From contig VGCH01000008.1 of the NCBI GenBank assembly GCA_016870115.1, positions 1 through 64,000 on the forward strand: a stretch of 64,000 bases of DNA, given 5' to 3'. The DNA comes from Alphaproteobacteria bacterium (GTDB lineage Bacteria; Pseudomonadota; Alphaproteobacteria; Reyranellales; Reyranellaceae). Under the pieces are notes generated by a model that was not told where the DNA came from, ran no database searches, and saw nothing but the letters and a program-made list of their open reading frames with translations. Shown in pieces: positions 7,152 to 15,489 of the stretch. Positions within the stretch are counted from its first letter, which is position 1, and every line of letters starts with the position of its first letter. The position numbers were made by a program, and so were the translations under genes.

Positions 7152-8777
7152 TCAGCCGGCGGCGCGGCGACGCGACTTGCCCCAGGACGACCACGGCGCG
7201 CGACCCGCGGGCCGCTCGCCGCGCGGGCCGGCATCGTTCGCGGCCGGCCGGTGATGGTCCTGGTGCTGCGGACGGGACGCGTGCTGGGGGCGATCGGCGC
7301 GCTGCGGGCGCGGCGCGTGCTGAGGGCGATCGGCGTGATGCGAACGCGGCTCGTACTCGGGGCGATCGGCGCGCTGCGAGCGCGGTGCGTACTGGGGGCG
7401 ATCGCCGTGCTGCGAACGCGGCTCGTACTGGGGGCGATCGGCGTGCTGCAGACGCGGCTCGTACTGCGGACGATCGGCGTGCTGTTGCCGCTCGCCCTGG
7501 TACTGACGATCGCGCGGCTCGCCGCGCGGGCCGTTCTGGCCACGCGACCCGTGGTGCGCATGCCGCTTGGGGGCGTGATTGCGCTGCGGACGGGCGCCAC
7601 GCTCTTCGCGCGGCGCGGCGGGCTCCGTCCGGTCGACCGTGAGATCGCCCGGCACGCTCAGCACCGCGATGGGCTGGCGCGTGAGCCGCTCGATGGCGCG
7701 CAGCTGGCCGCGCTCGGAACCATCGCACAGCGACCAGGCGACGCCGGCCGCGCCGGCGCGCGCGGTGCGGCCGATGCGATGGACGTAGCTTTCGGTGTCG
7801 GCCGGCAGCTCGAAGTTGATGACGTGGGTGACACCGCGCACATCGATGCCGCGGGCGGCGAGATCGGTCGCCACCAGCACCCGGGCGTGACCGCGGGTGA
7901 AGGCGTCGAGCGCCCGCTGGCGCGCGTTCTGCGATTTGTTGCCGTGGATGGCGGCACTCGACACGCCGCGCGAATCGAGCGCCTCGGCGACGCGGTTGGC
8001 GCCACGCTTGGTGCGGGTGAAGACGATCACCCGCTCAAGCGCCGGATCGGCGAGCAGCCGCTCGAGCAGCGCCCGCTTGGCACGCGCGTCGATGAAGAAC
8101 ACGCCCTGGTCGATGCGGTCGACGGTACGACCCTGCGGGGCGATCTCGACGCGCGCCGGATCCTTCAGGATACGGGCGGCGAGCGCGGCCACATCGGGCG
8201 GCATGGTCGCCGAGAACATAAGCGTCTGGCGCACGGGATTCACGGCCGCAACGATGCGACGCACGTCGTGGATGAAGCCCATGTCGAACATGCGGTCGGC
8301 CTCGTCGAGCACGAGGAAGCCGACGTCGCCCAGGCGCAGGTGGCCCTGCTCCATCAGATCGAGCAGGCGACCGGGTGTGGCGATCAGGATATCGACGCCG
8401 CGGCGCAACGCCTCGATCTGGCGGCCATAGGCCAGGCCGCCGACCAGCACCGCGAGTCGCAGGCCGGTCGACCGCCCATAGGTGTCGAAGCTGCGCGCGA
8501 TCTGCACGGCGAGCTCGCGGGTCGGCGCCACGACCAGTGCGCGTGGCGCGCCGGGGCGGGCGCGACCGCCCTGGGCGGCGAGACGCTGCAACACCGGCAG
8601 CGCAAAGGCCGCGGTCTTGCCGGTGCCGGTCTGGGCGATGCCCAGCACGTCACGGCCCTGCAGGAGCAGCGGGATGGTCTGCGCCTGGATCGGCGTCGGC
8701 TCGGTGTACTTGGCGGCGGAAAGGGCACGCAGCAGCGGCTCGGCAAGGCCGAGCGAATTGAACGAGTTGTCGGTCAC
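7152..8777 (-). CDS. DEAD-box ATP-dependent RNA helicase, RhlE-like
   Basis: A 541-residue RNA helicase, probably for ribosome assembly or RNA turnover. All core motifs are visible: Q motif TPIQAQTIP, AQTGTGKT, PTRELAVQ, TPGRLLDL, DEAD, SATMP, ATDLAARGID and HRIGRTARAG. The core ends near residue 390. A long basic, low-complexity tail follows, with six tandem 12-residue units (consensus HADRPQYEPRSQ) and then RG-rich sequence. The GTG at 8777 gives VTDNSFNSLGL, the usual RhlE-type N-terminus. The in-frame ATG at 8930 would add about 50 atypical residues. The tail probably binds RNA, which is inference. Confidence 0.92.
   Translation of the reverse strand: MTDNSFNSLGLAEPLLRALSAAKYTEPTPIQAQTIPLLLQGRDVLGIAQTGTGKTAAFALPVLQRLAAQGGRARPGAPRALVVAPTRELAVQIARSFDTYGRSTGLRLAVLVGGLAYGRQIEALRRGVDILIATPGRLLDLMEQGHLRLGDVGFLVLDEADRMFDMGFIHDVRRIVAAVNPVRQTLMFSATMPPDVAALAARILKDPARVEIAPQGRTVDRIDQGVFFIDARAKRALLERLLADPALERVIVFTRTKRGANRVAEALDSRGVSSAAIHGNKSQNARQRALDAFTRGHARVLVATDLAARGIDVRGVTHVINFELPADTESYVHRIGRTARAGAAGVAWSLCDGSERGQLRAIERLTRQPIAVLSVPGDLTVDRTEPAAPREERGARPQRNHAPKRHAHHGSRGQNGPRGEPRDRQYQGERQQHADRPQYEPRLQHADRPQYEPRSQHGDRPQYAPRSQRADRPEYEPRSHHADRPQHAPRPQRADRPQHASRPQHQDHHRPAANDAGPRGERPAGRAPWSSWGKSRRRAAG
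7266..7481 (-). repeat. six tandem 36-bp repeats coding the helicase tail
   Basis: The hexamer cgatcg recurs at 7291, 7327, 7363, 7399, 7435 and 7471, exactly every 36 bp (the 7399 copy reads cgatcgcc rather than cgatcggc). Each unit encodes 12 residues of the form [HR]-A/G-D-R-P-[QE]-[YH]-x-P/S-R-x-Q/H in the helicase frame. The two units nearest the helicase core are almost identical and divergence grows towards the C-terminus. A multiple of three keeps the frame through expansion or contraction. Confidence 0.93.
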
Positions 8778-9034
8778 GAAAACGAATCTTCCAGTTGATC
8801 GCTCCCGCGCGCGGCTGGGGCGACTCTTGCTTTGATTGATTGTCCCGGGATGAGGCGCCGAAGAATGGAAAGACGGCGCGTCGCGCGATCGCGAGAAATC
8901 CAGTGTGATGTCTGTATGAGCGCGCGGCATGGCGAAGTCAAGGCAACCATCGCCGCACGCCTGCCTGAGCGCGTTTCAACCTCACCGGAGCTGTACTACA
9001 GTCCGAATCAATCAATCGAGGGAGCGCCAGCACA
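8778..9034. promoter_or_regulatory. 257-bp divergent intergenic region, helicase / Bug receptor
   Basis: No convincing gene lies here. It must contain the promoters of the helicase (leftward) and the solute receptor (rightward). GAGGGAGCG at about 9018 is a good ribosome site for the ATG at 9035. GANTC methylation sites occur at 8784, 8822 and 9005. I could not identify a confident -35/-10 pair. Confidence 0.4.
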
Positions 9035-10003
9035 ATGAAGCGTCGTCATCTCATCGCGGGAGTCGCCGGCGCGACCCTCGCCGCATCGGCGGCGCGCAGT
9101 CAGAGCTGGCCCACCAAGCCGCTGCGCATCGTGATCCCCTTCGCGGCCGGCGGCACGTCGGACATCCTCGCCCGGCTGTTCCAGCCCCGCCTGCAGGAGG
9201 CGCTGGGCCAGCCGGTGGTGGTCGAGAACCGTCCCGGCGCCAACGGCAACATCGCCGTCGACATGATCGCGAAGTCGACGCCCGACGGCACGAGCTTCGT
9301 GCTCACCGACCTCGGCAATCTCGCGATCGCGCCCAGCGTCACCAAGGTGCCGTTCGATCTCGCCAAGGATTTTGCGGCGGTCACCGTGCTCGCCTACTCG
9401 CCGCACATCCTGGCGGTCGCGCCGACGCTCGCGGTATCGACCGTACCCGAACTCATCGCGCATGCCCGCGCCAACAAGGGCAAGCTGAACTACGTGACCG
9501 CCGGCCTCGGCAGCGCGCCGCATCTCGCGGGGGCCCGCTTCGCCCACGCGCTCGGGCTCGACTGGGCCTACATCCCGACCAAGGGCGGCGCCGAGGCGAT
9601 CCAGCAAGTCGCAGGCAGCCACGGCGATCTGCTGTTCAACGGCATGATCGCCACCCTGCCGCATGTGAAGAGCGGCAAGCTGAAGGGGCTCGCCGTCTCC
9701 AGTCCGCGCCGGCACGAGGCGGCGCCCGAGCTGCCGACAGTGTCCGAGGCGAGCGGGCTCGCGAACTTCGTCACCGGCACCTGGCAGGGCGTCCTCGCCG
9801 CCGCTGGAACGCCGGCGCCGATCACGGCGCGCCTGCAGGCCGAGTTCGCGCGCATCGCGGCGCTGCCCGACGTGGCGCAGCGCCTGAAGGAGCTCGGTGC
9901 CGAGCCGATCCTGCGCAAGCCGGCCGAGAGCGACGCCTGGCTCCAGGCCGAGGCCGCCAGCTGGGCGCGGGTCGTGAAGGACACCGGCATCAAGCTCGAA
10001 TAG
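9035..10003 (+). CDS. tripartite tricarboxylate transporter (Bug family) substrate-binding protein
   Basis: A 322-residue periplasmic solute receptor. A signal peptide with twin arginine (MKRRHLIAGVAGATLAASA) is followed by WPTKPLRIVIPFAAGGTSD, the typical first strand and loop of Bug/TctC proteins, then VVVENRPGANGNIA, and DLLFNGM later. Bug receptors bind carboxylates or other small acids and normally feed a TctA/TctB permease. No tctA or tctB is present here, so this is one of the orphan receptors common in alpha- and betaproteobacteria. The start is supported by a strong ribosome site. The DMT transporter gene follows after 4 bp. Confidence 0.93.
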   Translation: MKRRHLIAGVAGATLAASAARSQSWPTKPLRIVIPFAAGGTSDILARLFQPRLQEALGQPVVVENRPGANGNIAVDMIAKSTPDGTSFVLTDLGNLAIAPSVTKVPFDLAKDFAAVTVLAYSPHILAVAPTLAVSTVPELIAHARANKGKLNYVTAGLGSAPHLAGARFAHALGLDWAYIPTKGGAEAIQQVAGSHGDLLFNGMIATLPHVKSGKLKGLAVSSPRRHEAAPELPTVSEASGLANFVTGTWQGVLAAAGTPAPITARLQAEFARIAALPDVAQRLKELGAEPILRKPAESDAWLQAEAASWARVVKDTGIKLE

Positions 10004-10007
10004 CCGC

Positions 10008-10889
10008 GTGTCCACCTCGACCGGCAAGCGCCCCGCGCTTGGCGCGCTCTTCACCGTGCTTGCCATGCTGGGCTTCGCGAGCATGGATGCGATCTCCAAG
10101 TATCTCGTCGCGGACTTCGCCATCGCCCAGATGATGTGGATCCGCTACGCGCTGTTCTGCGCGTTCGCCTGGGTCGTGGTGCGCCGTCGCGGACTCATCG
10201 CCTCGTTCCGCACCCGCCGTCCTTTCCTGCAGGCCGGGCGGGCCACCATCGCGGTGATCGAGAGCGCGATCTTCGTGCTGGCCTTCGTCTTCCTGCCGTT
10301 GGCCGACACCCACGCGATCGCCGCCACCTCGCCTCTCATGGTGATTGCGCTCGGCGCTCTCTTCCTCGGCGAGCGTCTCGATCGTGCGCGCTGGGTCGCG
10401 GTGATCGCGGGCTTCGCCGGCGTTCTCCTGATCGTGCGGCCCGGCTTCCAGTCGCTGGCATGGCCGTTGCTGATCCCGCTGCTGGGCGCCCTCCTCTGGG
10501 CGATCTACCAGATCCTGGTGCGCTTCTCCGCGCGGGAAGACTCGCCCGACACCACGCTCGTCTGGTCCGCGTTCGTGGCGCTCGGCATCACCACGTTGAT
10601 CGGACCCTGGCAGTGGGTGTGGCCCGACGCCGCCTCGTGGGGGCTGCTGCTGGCGATCGGTCTCCTCGGGTCGCTCGCCCACTGGTTCCTGATCCTGGCG
10701 CTGGATCACGCCGAAGCCGGCGCCATCCAGCCCTACAGCTACACCCTCCTCGTCTGGGCCACCGCGCTTGGCCTCATTGTGTTCGGCGATCTGCCGGACG
10801 GCTGGACGCTTGCCGGTGCCGCGGTGATCGTGGCGAGCGGTCTCTATGCGTGGCTGAGCGAGCGACGGGCTATCGCGGCCAGGCCCTGA
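10008..10889 (+). CDS. DMT family (EamA) transporter
   Basis: A 293-residue inner-membrane protein with about ten hydrophobic helices in two EamA repeats. The first repeat includes GFASMDAISKYLV and the helix-ending LGERLDRARWVAVIAGFAGVLLI motif. The second includes LLWAIYQILVRFSARE and GALQ-type AEAGAIQPYSY. Family members export amino acids, metabolites or drugs. The start is a GTG 4 bp after the Bug receptor stop, so the two are probably translated from one message. The pairing does not itself reveal a substrate. Confidence 0.9.
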   Translation: MSTSTGKRPALGALFTVLAMLGFASMDAISKYLVADFAIAQMMWIRYALFCAFAWVVVRRRGLIASFRTRRPFLQAGRATIAVIESAIFVLAFVFLPLADTHAIAATSPLMVIALGALFLGERLDRARWVAVIAGFAGVLLIVRPGFQSLAWPLLIPLLGALLWAIYQILVRFSAREDSPDTTLVWSAFVALGITTLIGPWQWVWPDAASWGLLLAIGLLGSLAHWFLILALDHAEAGAIQPYSYTLLVWATALGLIVFGDLPDGWTLAGAAVIVASGLYAWLSERRAIAARP

Positions 10890-11658
10890 GCGCCACCAAC
10901 CCGCCATCGATAGGCAGGATCACGCCGGTCACCCAGCGCGATTCGTCCGACGCGAGATAGACCGCGCCGTGGGCGATGTCCCAGGCGGTGCCTTCGGTCT
11001 GCATCGGCACCATCTGGCGCCGCCGCTCGCGCGCGGCGTCGCCCATCGACGCGACCATCGGCGTATGCACCGAGCCCACGACGATGCAGTTGGCGCGGAT
11101 GTTCTGGGTCGCGTAGTCGGCCGCCACTGACAGTGTGAAGCCATGCAGGCCCGCCTTGGCGGTGGCGTAGGCGACGGCCCCGGCGCTGCCCATGAGGCCC
11201 AGCGCGCCGGCGATCGAGGACACCATGATCACCGAACCGCCGCCGCCCTGCTTCATGCGCGGCAAGCAGGCGCGCGTGCAGACCATGGTGGTGGTGAGGT
11301 TGGCCTCGATGACGCGGTGCCAATCCTCGATCTTCACCGTCTCGGGCGTGCCGGGTGCGCCGATGCCCACATTGTTGTGCAGGATGTCGACCCGGCCCCA
11401 CCGCGCCATCGCGTCCTTGGCCATCGCCTCGGCCACCTCTTCCTTCGCGACATCGCCGGCATACACCGCGGCGGTACCGCCCTCCTCCGTGATCTGGTGG
11501 GCAAGCTTGCCCGCGCGCTCGGCACTGCGGTTGACCAGCAGGACCTTGGCACCCTCGCGCGCGAACAGGATGGCGGTCGCCATGCCATTCCCCACGCCCT
11601 CGCCGCGCGGCGCCGCGCCGGTCACGATCGCCACCTTGCCCGCAAGCCGTCCCGCCAT
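10870..11658 (-). CDS. SDR family oxidoreductase
   Basis: A 262-residue SDR. The cofactor loop is the extended form TGAAPRGEGVGNG (residues about 12-24), seen in one subgroup of SDRs. NNVG replaces the usual NNAG, and the catalytic pair is in YATAKAG, with VSSIAG before it. The C-terminus LPIDGGL is typical. The ATG at 11658 gives MAGRLAGKVAIVTG; the much longer open frame upstream is antisense to the TPR gene and is rejected. Its 3' end overlaps the convergent DMT transporter by 20 bp. Substrate unknown. Confidence 0.9.
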   Translation of the reverse strand: MAGRLAGKVAIVTGAAPRGEGVGNGMATAILFAREGAKVLLVNRSAERAGKLAHQITEEGGTAAVYAGDVAKEEVAEAMAKDAMARWGRVDILHNNVGIGAPGTPETVKIEDWHRVIEANLTTTMVCTRACLPRMKQGGGGSVIMVSSIAGALGLMGSAGAVAYATAKAGLHGFTLSVAADYATQNIRANCIVVGSVHTPMVASMGDAARERRRQMVPMQTEGTAWDIAHGAVYLASDESRWVTGVILPIDGGLVALRAWPR

Positions 11659-11715
11659 CTTTGCCTCCCCCGCCGTCGTGCTAGGCTCACCCCAACGAAC
11701 AAGGGGAAGATCGCC

Positions 11716-13011
11716 ATGCTGACGGACCGTTTCGGCTACGAGCTTAGCACCGGCTCGGGCGACGCGCGCGACGCCTACGTCGCGGGCTGCGACGGCGTGC
11801 TCTCGGCCGAGCATGGCGACATCGCCACGCTGGAACGCGCCACGCGGCACGATCCGAAGTTCGCGCTGGCCCATATGGCGCTTGCCCGCGCGCGCTTCAT
11901 CGTCGGCGACGCGCTGAGCGCCCGCAAGGCGCTGGCGCAGGCCAAGGAGCACGTGGCGGGCGCGACGGAGCGCGAGCAAAGCCACGTCGCGACCATGGCG
12001 CTCGCCATCGAGGGCAAGCCGGTCGAGTGTTTCGACGCGACCCGGGCCCATCTCGCCCGCTGGCCGTGCGATGCGATGGTGGCCTCGCCGGCGACCGGCG
12101 TGTTCGGCCTGATCGGCTTCAGCGGCCGCATCGGACGCGAGCCCGAGCAGGTCGCGTTCCTCGAGGCACTGCGCCCGCATCTCGGGACCGACTGGTGGTT
12201 CCGCATGGTCTGGGCCTTCGCCCTGCTGGAGTGCGGCCGCGCGGCCGAAGCTCTGGAGGAGATGGAGGCCAGCCTCGCGCTGCGCCCGACCAACGCGCAT
12301 GGCGCCCATATCAAGGTGCACGCGCTCTATGAGCTCGGCCGCATGGGCCCTGCCCTCGGCTATCTGCAGGAGTGGATGCCGACTTACCCCAAGCAGGGAA
12401 TGATGCATTGCCATATCTCGTGGCATGTCGCGCTCTGCCTGCTGGCCGAGAACCGCGCCGACGAGGCCTGGCAGGTCTATCGCGCGCAGGTGCATCCCGG
12501 CGGTGCGTGGGGACCTGCGCTCAACATCGCGACCGACGGACCAGCCTTCCTGTGGCGCGCCGAGCTGGCGGGCGGCACGCGCGATCCCGCGGCATGGCGC
12601 GAGATCGACGCCTATGCGGCGAAGTCTTTTCCGCGCGCCGGCATCGCCTTCGTCGACGTTCACAATGCGCTGGCCGCCCTGGTCGCAGGCAATGACGGCC
12701 GCTTCGCCCAGCTCGTCGATGAGATCGACGCCCGCACCGCGTCGGGCAAGGCGCCGACCGGCGACACGGTGCCCCGCCTGGTCGCGGGACTGCGCGCCTA
12801 CGCCGAAGGCCGCTTCGCGGACTGCGCCCGGACGCTGGAGGAGGCCCGGGCGGACACGGTGCGCATCGGTGGCAGCCGCGCCCAGCGCGACCTGCTGGAA
12901 CAGACGCTGCTGGCCGCCCTCGTGAAGTCCGGGCGGACTGACCAGGCGCGCCGGCTGCTGGCCGGCATCACCGATCGCGTTCCCGTGGTGCGCGTCGCCG
13001 GCCTCGCCTGA
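11716..13011 (+). CDS. tetratricopeptide repeat protein
   Basis: A 431-residue, soluble, all-helical protein with TPR-like repeats, for example FALAHMALARARFIVGDALSARKAL, AFALLECGRAAEALEEM and ALYELGRMGPALGYL. No signal peptide or membrane segment is visible. The architecture matches the bacterial 'tetratricopeptide repeat protein 38 family' pattern (about 430-470 residues), whose function is not established. The ATG at 11716 follows AAGGGGAAG at 11701, a good ribosome site, and is divergent from the SDR at 11658. A protein-protein interaction role is likely. Confidence 0.8.
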   Translation: MLTDRFGYELSTGSGDARDAYVAGCDGVLSAEHGDIATLERATRHDPKFALAHMALARARFIVGDALSARKALAQAKEHVAGATEREQSHVATMALAIEGKPVECFDATRAHLARWPCDAMVASPATGVFGLIGFSGRIGREPEQVAFLEALRPHLGTDWWFRMVWAFALLECGRAAEALEEMEASLALRPTNAHGAHIKVHALYELGRMGPALGYLQEWMPTYPKQGMMHCHISWHVALCLLAENRADEAWQVYRAQVHPGGAWGPALNIATDGPAFLWRAELAGGTRDPAAWREIDAYAAKSFPRAGIAFVDVHNALAALVAGNDGRFAQLVDEIDARTASGKAPTGDTVPRLVAGLRAYAEGRFADCARTLEEARADTVRIGGSRAQRDLLEQTLLAALVKSGRTDQARRLLAGITDRVPVVRVAGLA

Positions 13012-13302
13012 CGGAGTCGTGTCGCGTCCTATTGTCGAGAGTGTTGAAAGTGTCGAGGACAGGGTCAGACCCTTGATCCAGCGGGACTTTTCCGCGATCC
13101 CGGTCGCGAAAACTGTTGAATTTACGGGACTTCGATCTGTTGAATGTCGTGTCGCACCAAAACTGCGACCACGGAGGACAGAGTCGGGGTGGCGGAAGAT
13201 CGTAAGCCTATTATAGGCTTTCCTTCCGCTCCCCTCAAGGGAACAAGCCGCTTCTGGCGTCTCTCCGACCCGTCCGGACCCAGCCAAGACCCTCCATGGC
13301 GA
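13012..13302. repeat. 291-bp intergenic stretch with structured, possibly mobile repeat
   Basis: This stretch lies between two convergent genes and has no credible gene. It is less GC-rich than its flanks. It holds the palindrome GGGTC-A-GACCC (13062-13072), an imperfect inverted repeat TTTTCCGCGA / TCGCGAAAA (13088-13112), a near-perfect direct repeat GAGGACAGGGTC / GAGGACAGAGTC (13055 and 13174), and a strong hairpin AAGCCTA-TTA-TAGGCTT (13204-13220) with outer GGAAG/CTTCC arms. The first element resembles intergenic repeats common in proteobacteria. No transposase is present. The hairpin could also end transcription of either convergent gene, though no U-tract follows it. Confidence 0.5.
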
Positions 13303-14181
13303 TCACGCCGCGAGCCGTCGTTCCAGGAAAGCGCCGACCCGCGCCACGGCCTCGCGGCCAAGCGCCAGACGCGGCCAGAACCAGTGCCAAACATGGGGCA
13401 CGCCCGCGACCAGCGTCAGCGTCGCCTCAACGCCGCACGCGTCCGCGCGCGTCGCGAGACGCCGCGCATCGTCGGCGAGGCGCTCGCCGGCGCCCGCCTC
13501 GATCAGCAGCGGCGGCAGCCCGGCGAGATCGGCATGGACCGGTGAGGCGAGCGGGTCCGTCGCTGCCGTGCCGGCGAGATAGGCCTCGGCATAGCCTGCG
13601 ATCTCACCAGCGCGGACCAGCGGATCGGCATCAAGGTCATCGCCCCGCCAGCGCCGACCGAGGTCGGCCCAGGGCGAGAGGCACGCCGCGGCCGCAGGCA
13701 GCGCGAGACCCGCCGCGCGGGCCGCCAGCATCGTGGCCAGCGTGAGGCCACCGCCTGCGGAGTCACCTGCGATTGCGATCTTGGTCGCCGGTGTCTGCGC
13801 CAACAGGTGCCGGTAGGCCGCCAGCGCGTCGTCGATCGCCGCGGGGAACACATGCTCCGGCGCGAGCCGGTAGTCGGGCACCAGGACCTGCGCGTGTGCC
13901 GCCCGACCCAGCGCCGCCGCCAGATGCCGATGCGAGCGCGGCGAGCCGATGCCGTAGCCGCCACCATGCAGATAGAGCAGCCAGCGGCCGGGCATCGCAC
14001 CATCGACCTCGATTCGCTCGCCTCCCAGCGCGCCCTCGCGCCACGGCACGGCGCGCCCCCCGTCGGGCAGCGCGAAGGCCTGCTCGGCCTTGTCGTAGGC
14101 CGCCCGCCGGACCGCCATCGGTTCAGCGGCCAGCGAGGGCAAGCTCTTGAGGTACGCCATCAGGCGGGCTCGTTCGTCCAT
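13303..14181 (-). CDS. alpha/beta hydrolase, hormone-sensitive-lipase family
   Basis: A 292-residue carboxylesterase-like enzyme of the HSL (fold-3) family. The oxyanion motif LYLHGGGYGIGS is near residue 70. The nucleophile elbow GDSAGGG is near 140. EAGAGERLADD carries the acid, and VPHVWHW the catalytic His. Members hydrolyse short-chain esters. The ATG at 14181 gives a normal family length, and the divergent aminotransferase starts 69 bp away. The cell location is probably cytoplasmic, since no signal peptide is seen. Confidence 0.92.
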   Translation of the reverse strand: MDERARLMAYLKSLPSLAAEPMAVRRAAYDKAEQAFALPDGGRAVPWREGALGGERIEVDGAMPGRWLLYLHGGGYGIGSPRSHRHLAAALGRAAHAQVLVPDYRLAPEHVFPAAIDDALAAYRHLLAQTPATKIAIAGDSAGGGLTLATMLAARAAGLALPAAAACLSPWADLGRRWRGDDLDADPLVRAGEIAGYAEAYLAGTAATDPLASPVHADLAGLPPLLIEAGAGERLADDARRLATRADACGVEATLTLVAGVPHVWHWFWPRLALGREAVARVGAFLERRLAA

Positions 14182-14250
14182 CGGAATTCCCCATCGGTGA
14201 CCGCGATAGGTTAACCTCCCCGCCGATCAGAAGAAAAACCGGAGACGTCC

Positions 14251-15480
14251 ATGACCGCCGCTTTCGATTTCGGCCCGCTGCTCGCCCCCAACCTGCCTCC
14301 AGCGGCGGGGAAGTATGCCGGCTTTCCGCCGTTCAATTTCGTGGGCGGCCACAATGATCCCAAGCAGGTGCCGGTGGCCGATCTGATCGCGGCCGCGACG
14401 GCTGTGCTGCAGCGCGAGGGCCCCTCGCTCGCCACCTATGGCTTGAATAGCGGGCCGCTGGGCTATCGGCCGCTGCGCGAGTTTCTCGCCGGCAAGCTCA
14501 AGGGCCATGCCGGGGTCACCTGCACGCCGGACGAGATTCTGATCACGTCGGGCTCGCTGCAGGCGATCGATCTCGTGAACGGAATCCTGCTCACGGCGGG
14601 CGACACGGTGATCGTCGAGCAGGAGACCTATGGCGGTGCGCTCACGCGGCTCGCGAAGCTCGGCGTGAAGGCGGTGGGCGTGCCGCTCGACGAGGAGGGA
14701 TTGCGCATCGATGCGCTGGATGCCGCTCTCGCCGAGCTGAAGGCGAAGGGGGTGCGGCCGAAATACATCTACACCATCCCGACGGTGCAGAACCCGACCG
14801 GCGCCATCATGAGCGAGGCGCGCCGGCGCGAGCTGCTGGCGGTGGCCGAGCGCTACGGCGTGCCGATCTTCGAGGATGAATGCTACTCCGACCTCATTTG
14901 GTCGGGCACGCGGCCGCGCGCGCTGCATGCGCTCTCGACCACGGGCAACGTGATTCATATCGGCTCGTTCTCCAAGTCGATCGCACCGGCCTTGCGGGTC
15001 GGCTACATCGTGGCGTCGTGGGAGCTGCTCTCGCGCATGCTCGCGACCAAGACCGACGCGGGCTCCGGCGCGCTGGAGCAGATGGTGCTGGCCGAGTATT
15101 GCGCCCGGCACTTCCACGCCCATGTGCCCAAGCTCGCCAAGGGACTGCGCGCCAAGCTCGACGTGCTGCGCGAGGCCTTGTCGGAGAATTTCGGAACGGC
15201 CGCCGAGTTCGGCGATCCGCCGGGCGGGATCTATCTCTGGATCAAGCTGCCGGATGTGGTGGACACGCAGAAGCTGTTCGCCGCCGCCGCCAAGGCCGGC
15301 GTGGCGTTGAACCCGGGGCCGGAATGGTCGACCGACAAGGCCTATGCCCGCAGCCGGCTCCGCCTTTGCTTCGCCAATCCCGAGCCGGAGCAGATCCGCA
15401 AGGGCGTGGCGACCCTCGCCGAAGTCTGCGCCCGCGAGTTCGGCGTGCCTACCCGCATCGCCAATGTCGGGCGCGGGTGA
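14251..15480 (+). CDS. PLP-dependent aminotransferase, class I/II fold
   Basis: A 409-residue fold-type I aminotransferase related to the 2-aminoadipate/MocR-like group. Visible landmarks are YGLNSGPLGYRPLREF, ITSGSLQAIDL, the QNPTG motif in TVQNPTGA, DECYSDL with the PLP-binding Asp, and the Schiff-base lysine in GSFSKSIAPALRVGY. No DNA-binding domain is fused. The family includes 2-aminoadipate, kynurenine and branched-chain aminotransferases, so the amino donor cannot be fixed. The ATG at 14251 follows a GGAGAC ribosome site. The gene stands alone between divergent and convergent hydrolase genes. Confidence 0.9.
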   Translation: MTAAFDFGPLLAPNLPPAAGKYAGFPPFNFVGGHNDPKQVPVADLIAAATAVLQREGPSLATYGLNSGPLGYRPLREFLAGKLKGHAGVTCTPDEILITSGSLQAIDLVNGILLTAGDTVIVEQETYGGALTRLAKLGVKAVGVPLDEEGLRIDALDAALAELKAKGVRPKYIYTIPTVQNPTGAIMSEARRRELLAVAERYGVPIFEDECYSDLIWSGTRPRALHALSTTGNVIHIGSFSKSIAPALRVGYIVASWELLSRMLATKTDAGSGALEQMVLAEYCARHFHAHVPKLAKGLRAKLDVLREALSENFGTAAEFGDPPGGIYLWIKLPDVVDTQKLFAAAAKAGVALNPGPEWSTDKAYARSRLRLCFANPEPEQIRKGVATLAEVCAREFGVPTRIANVGRG

Positions 15481-15489
15481 CGGGACCGA

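Noticed and set aside
7266-7481. Regular 36-bp repeats that look like a CRISPR array
   Set aside because: There are no spacers: the units follow each other directly, the array is in frame inside the helicase gene, and no cas gene is present.
9035-10889. Bug receptor plus DMT transporter as a new uptake system
   Set aside because: Orphan Bug receptors are common and DMT proteins are usually exporters. Proximity alone does not support a joint transporter.
11659-13287. A very long N-terminal extension of the SDR at 10870
   Set aside because: The extension is antisense to the TPR gene and lacks SDR-like sequence. The ATG at 11658 gives a normal SDR start.
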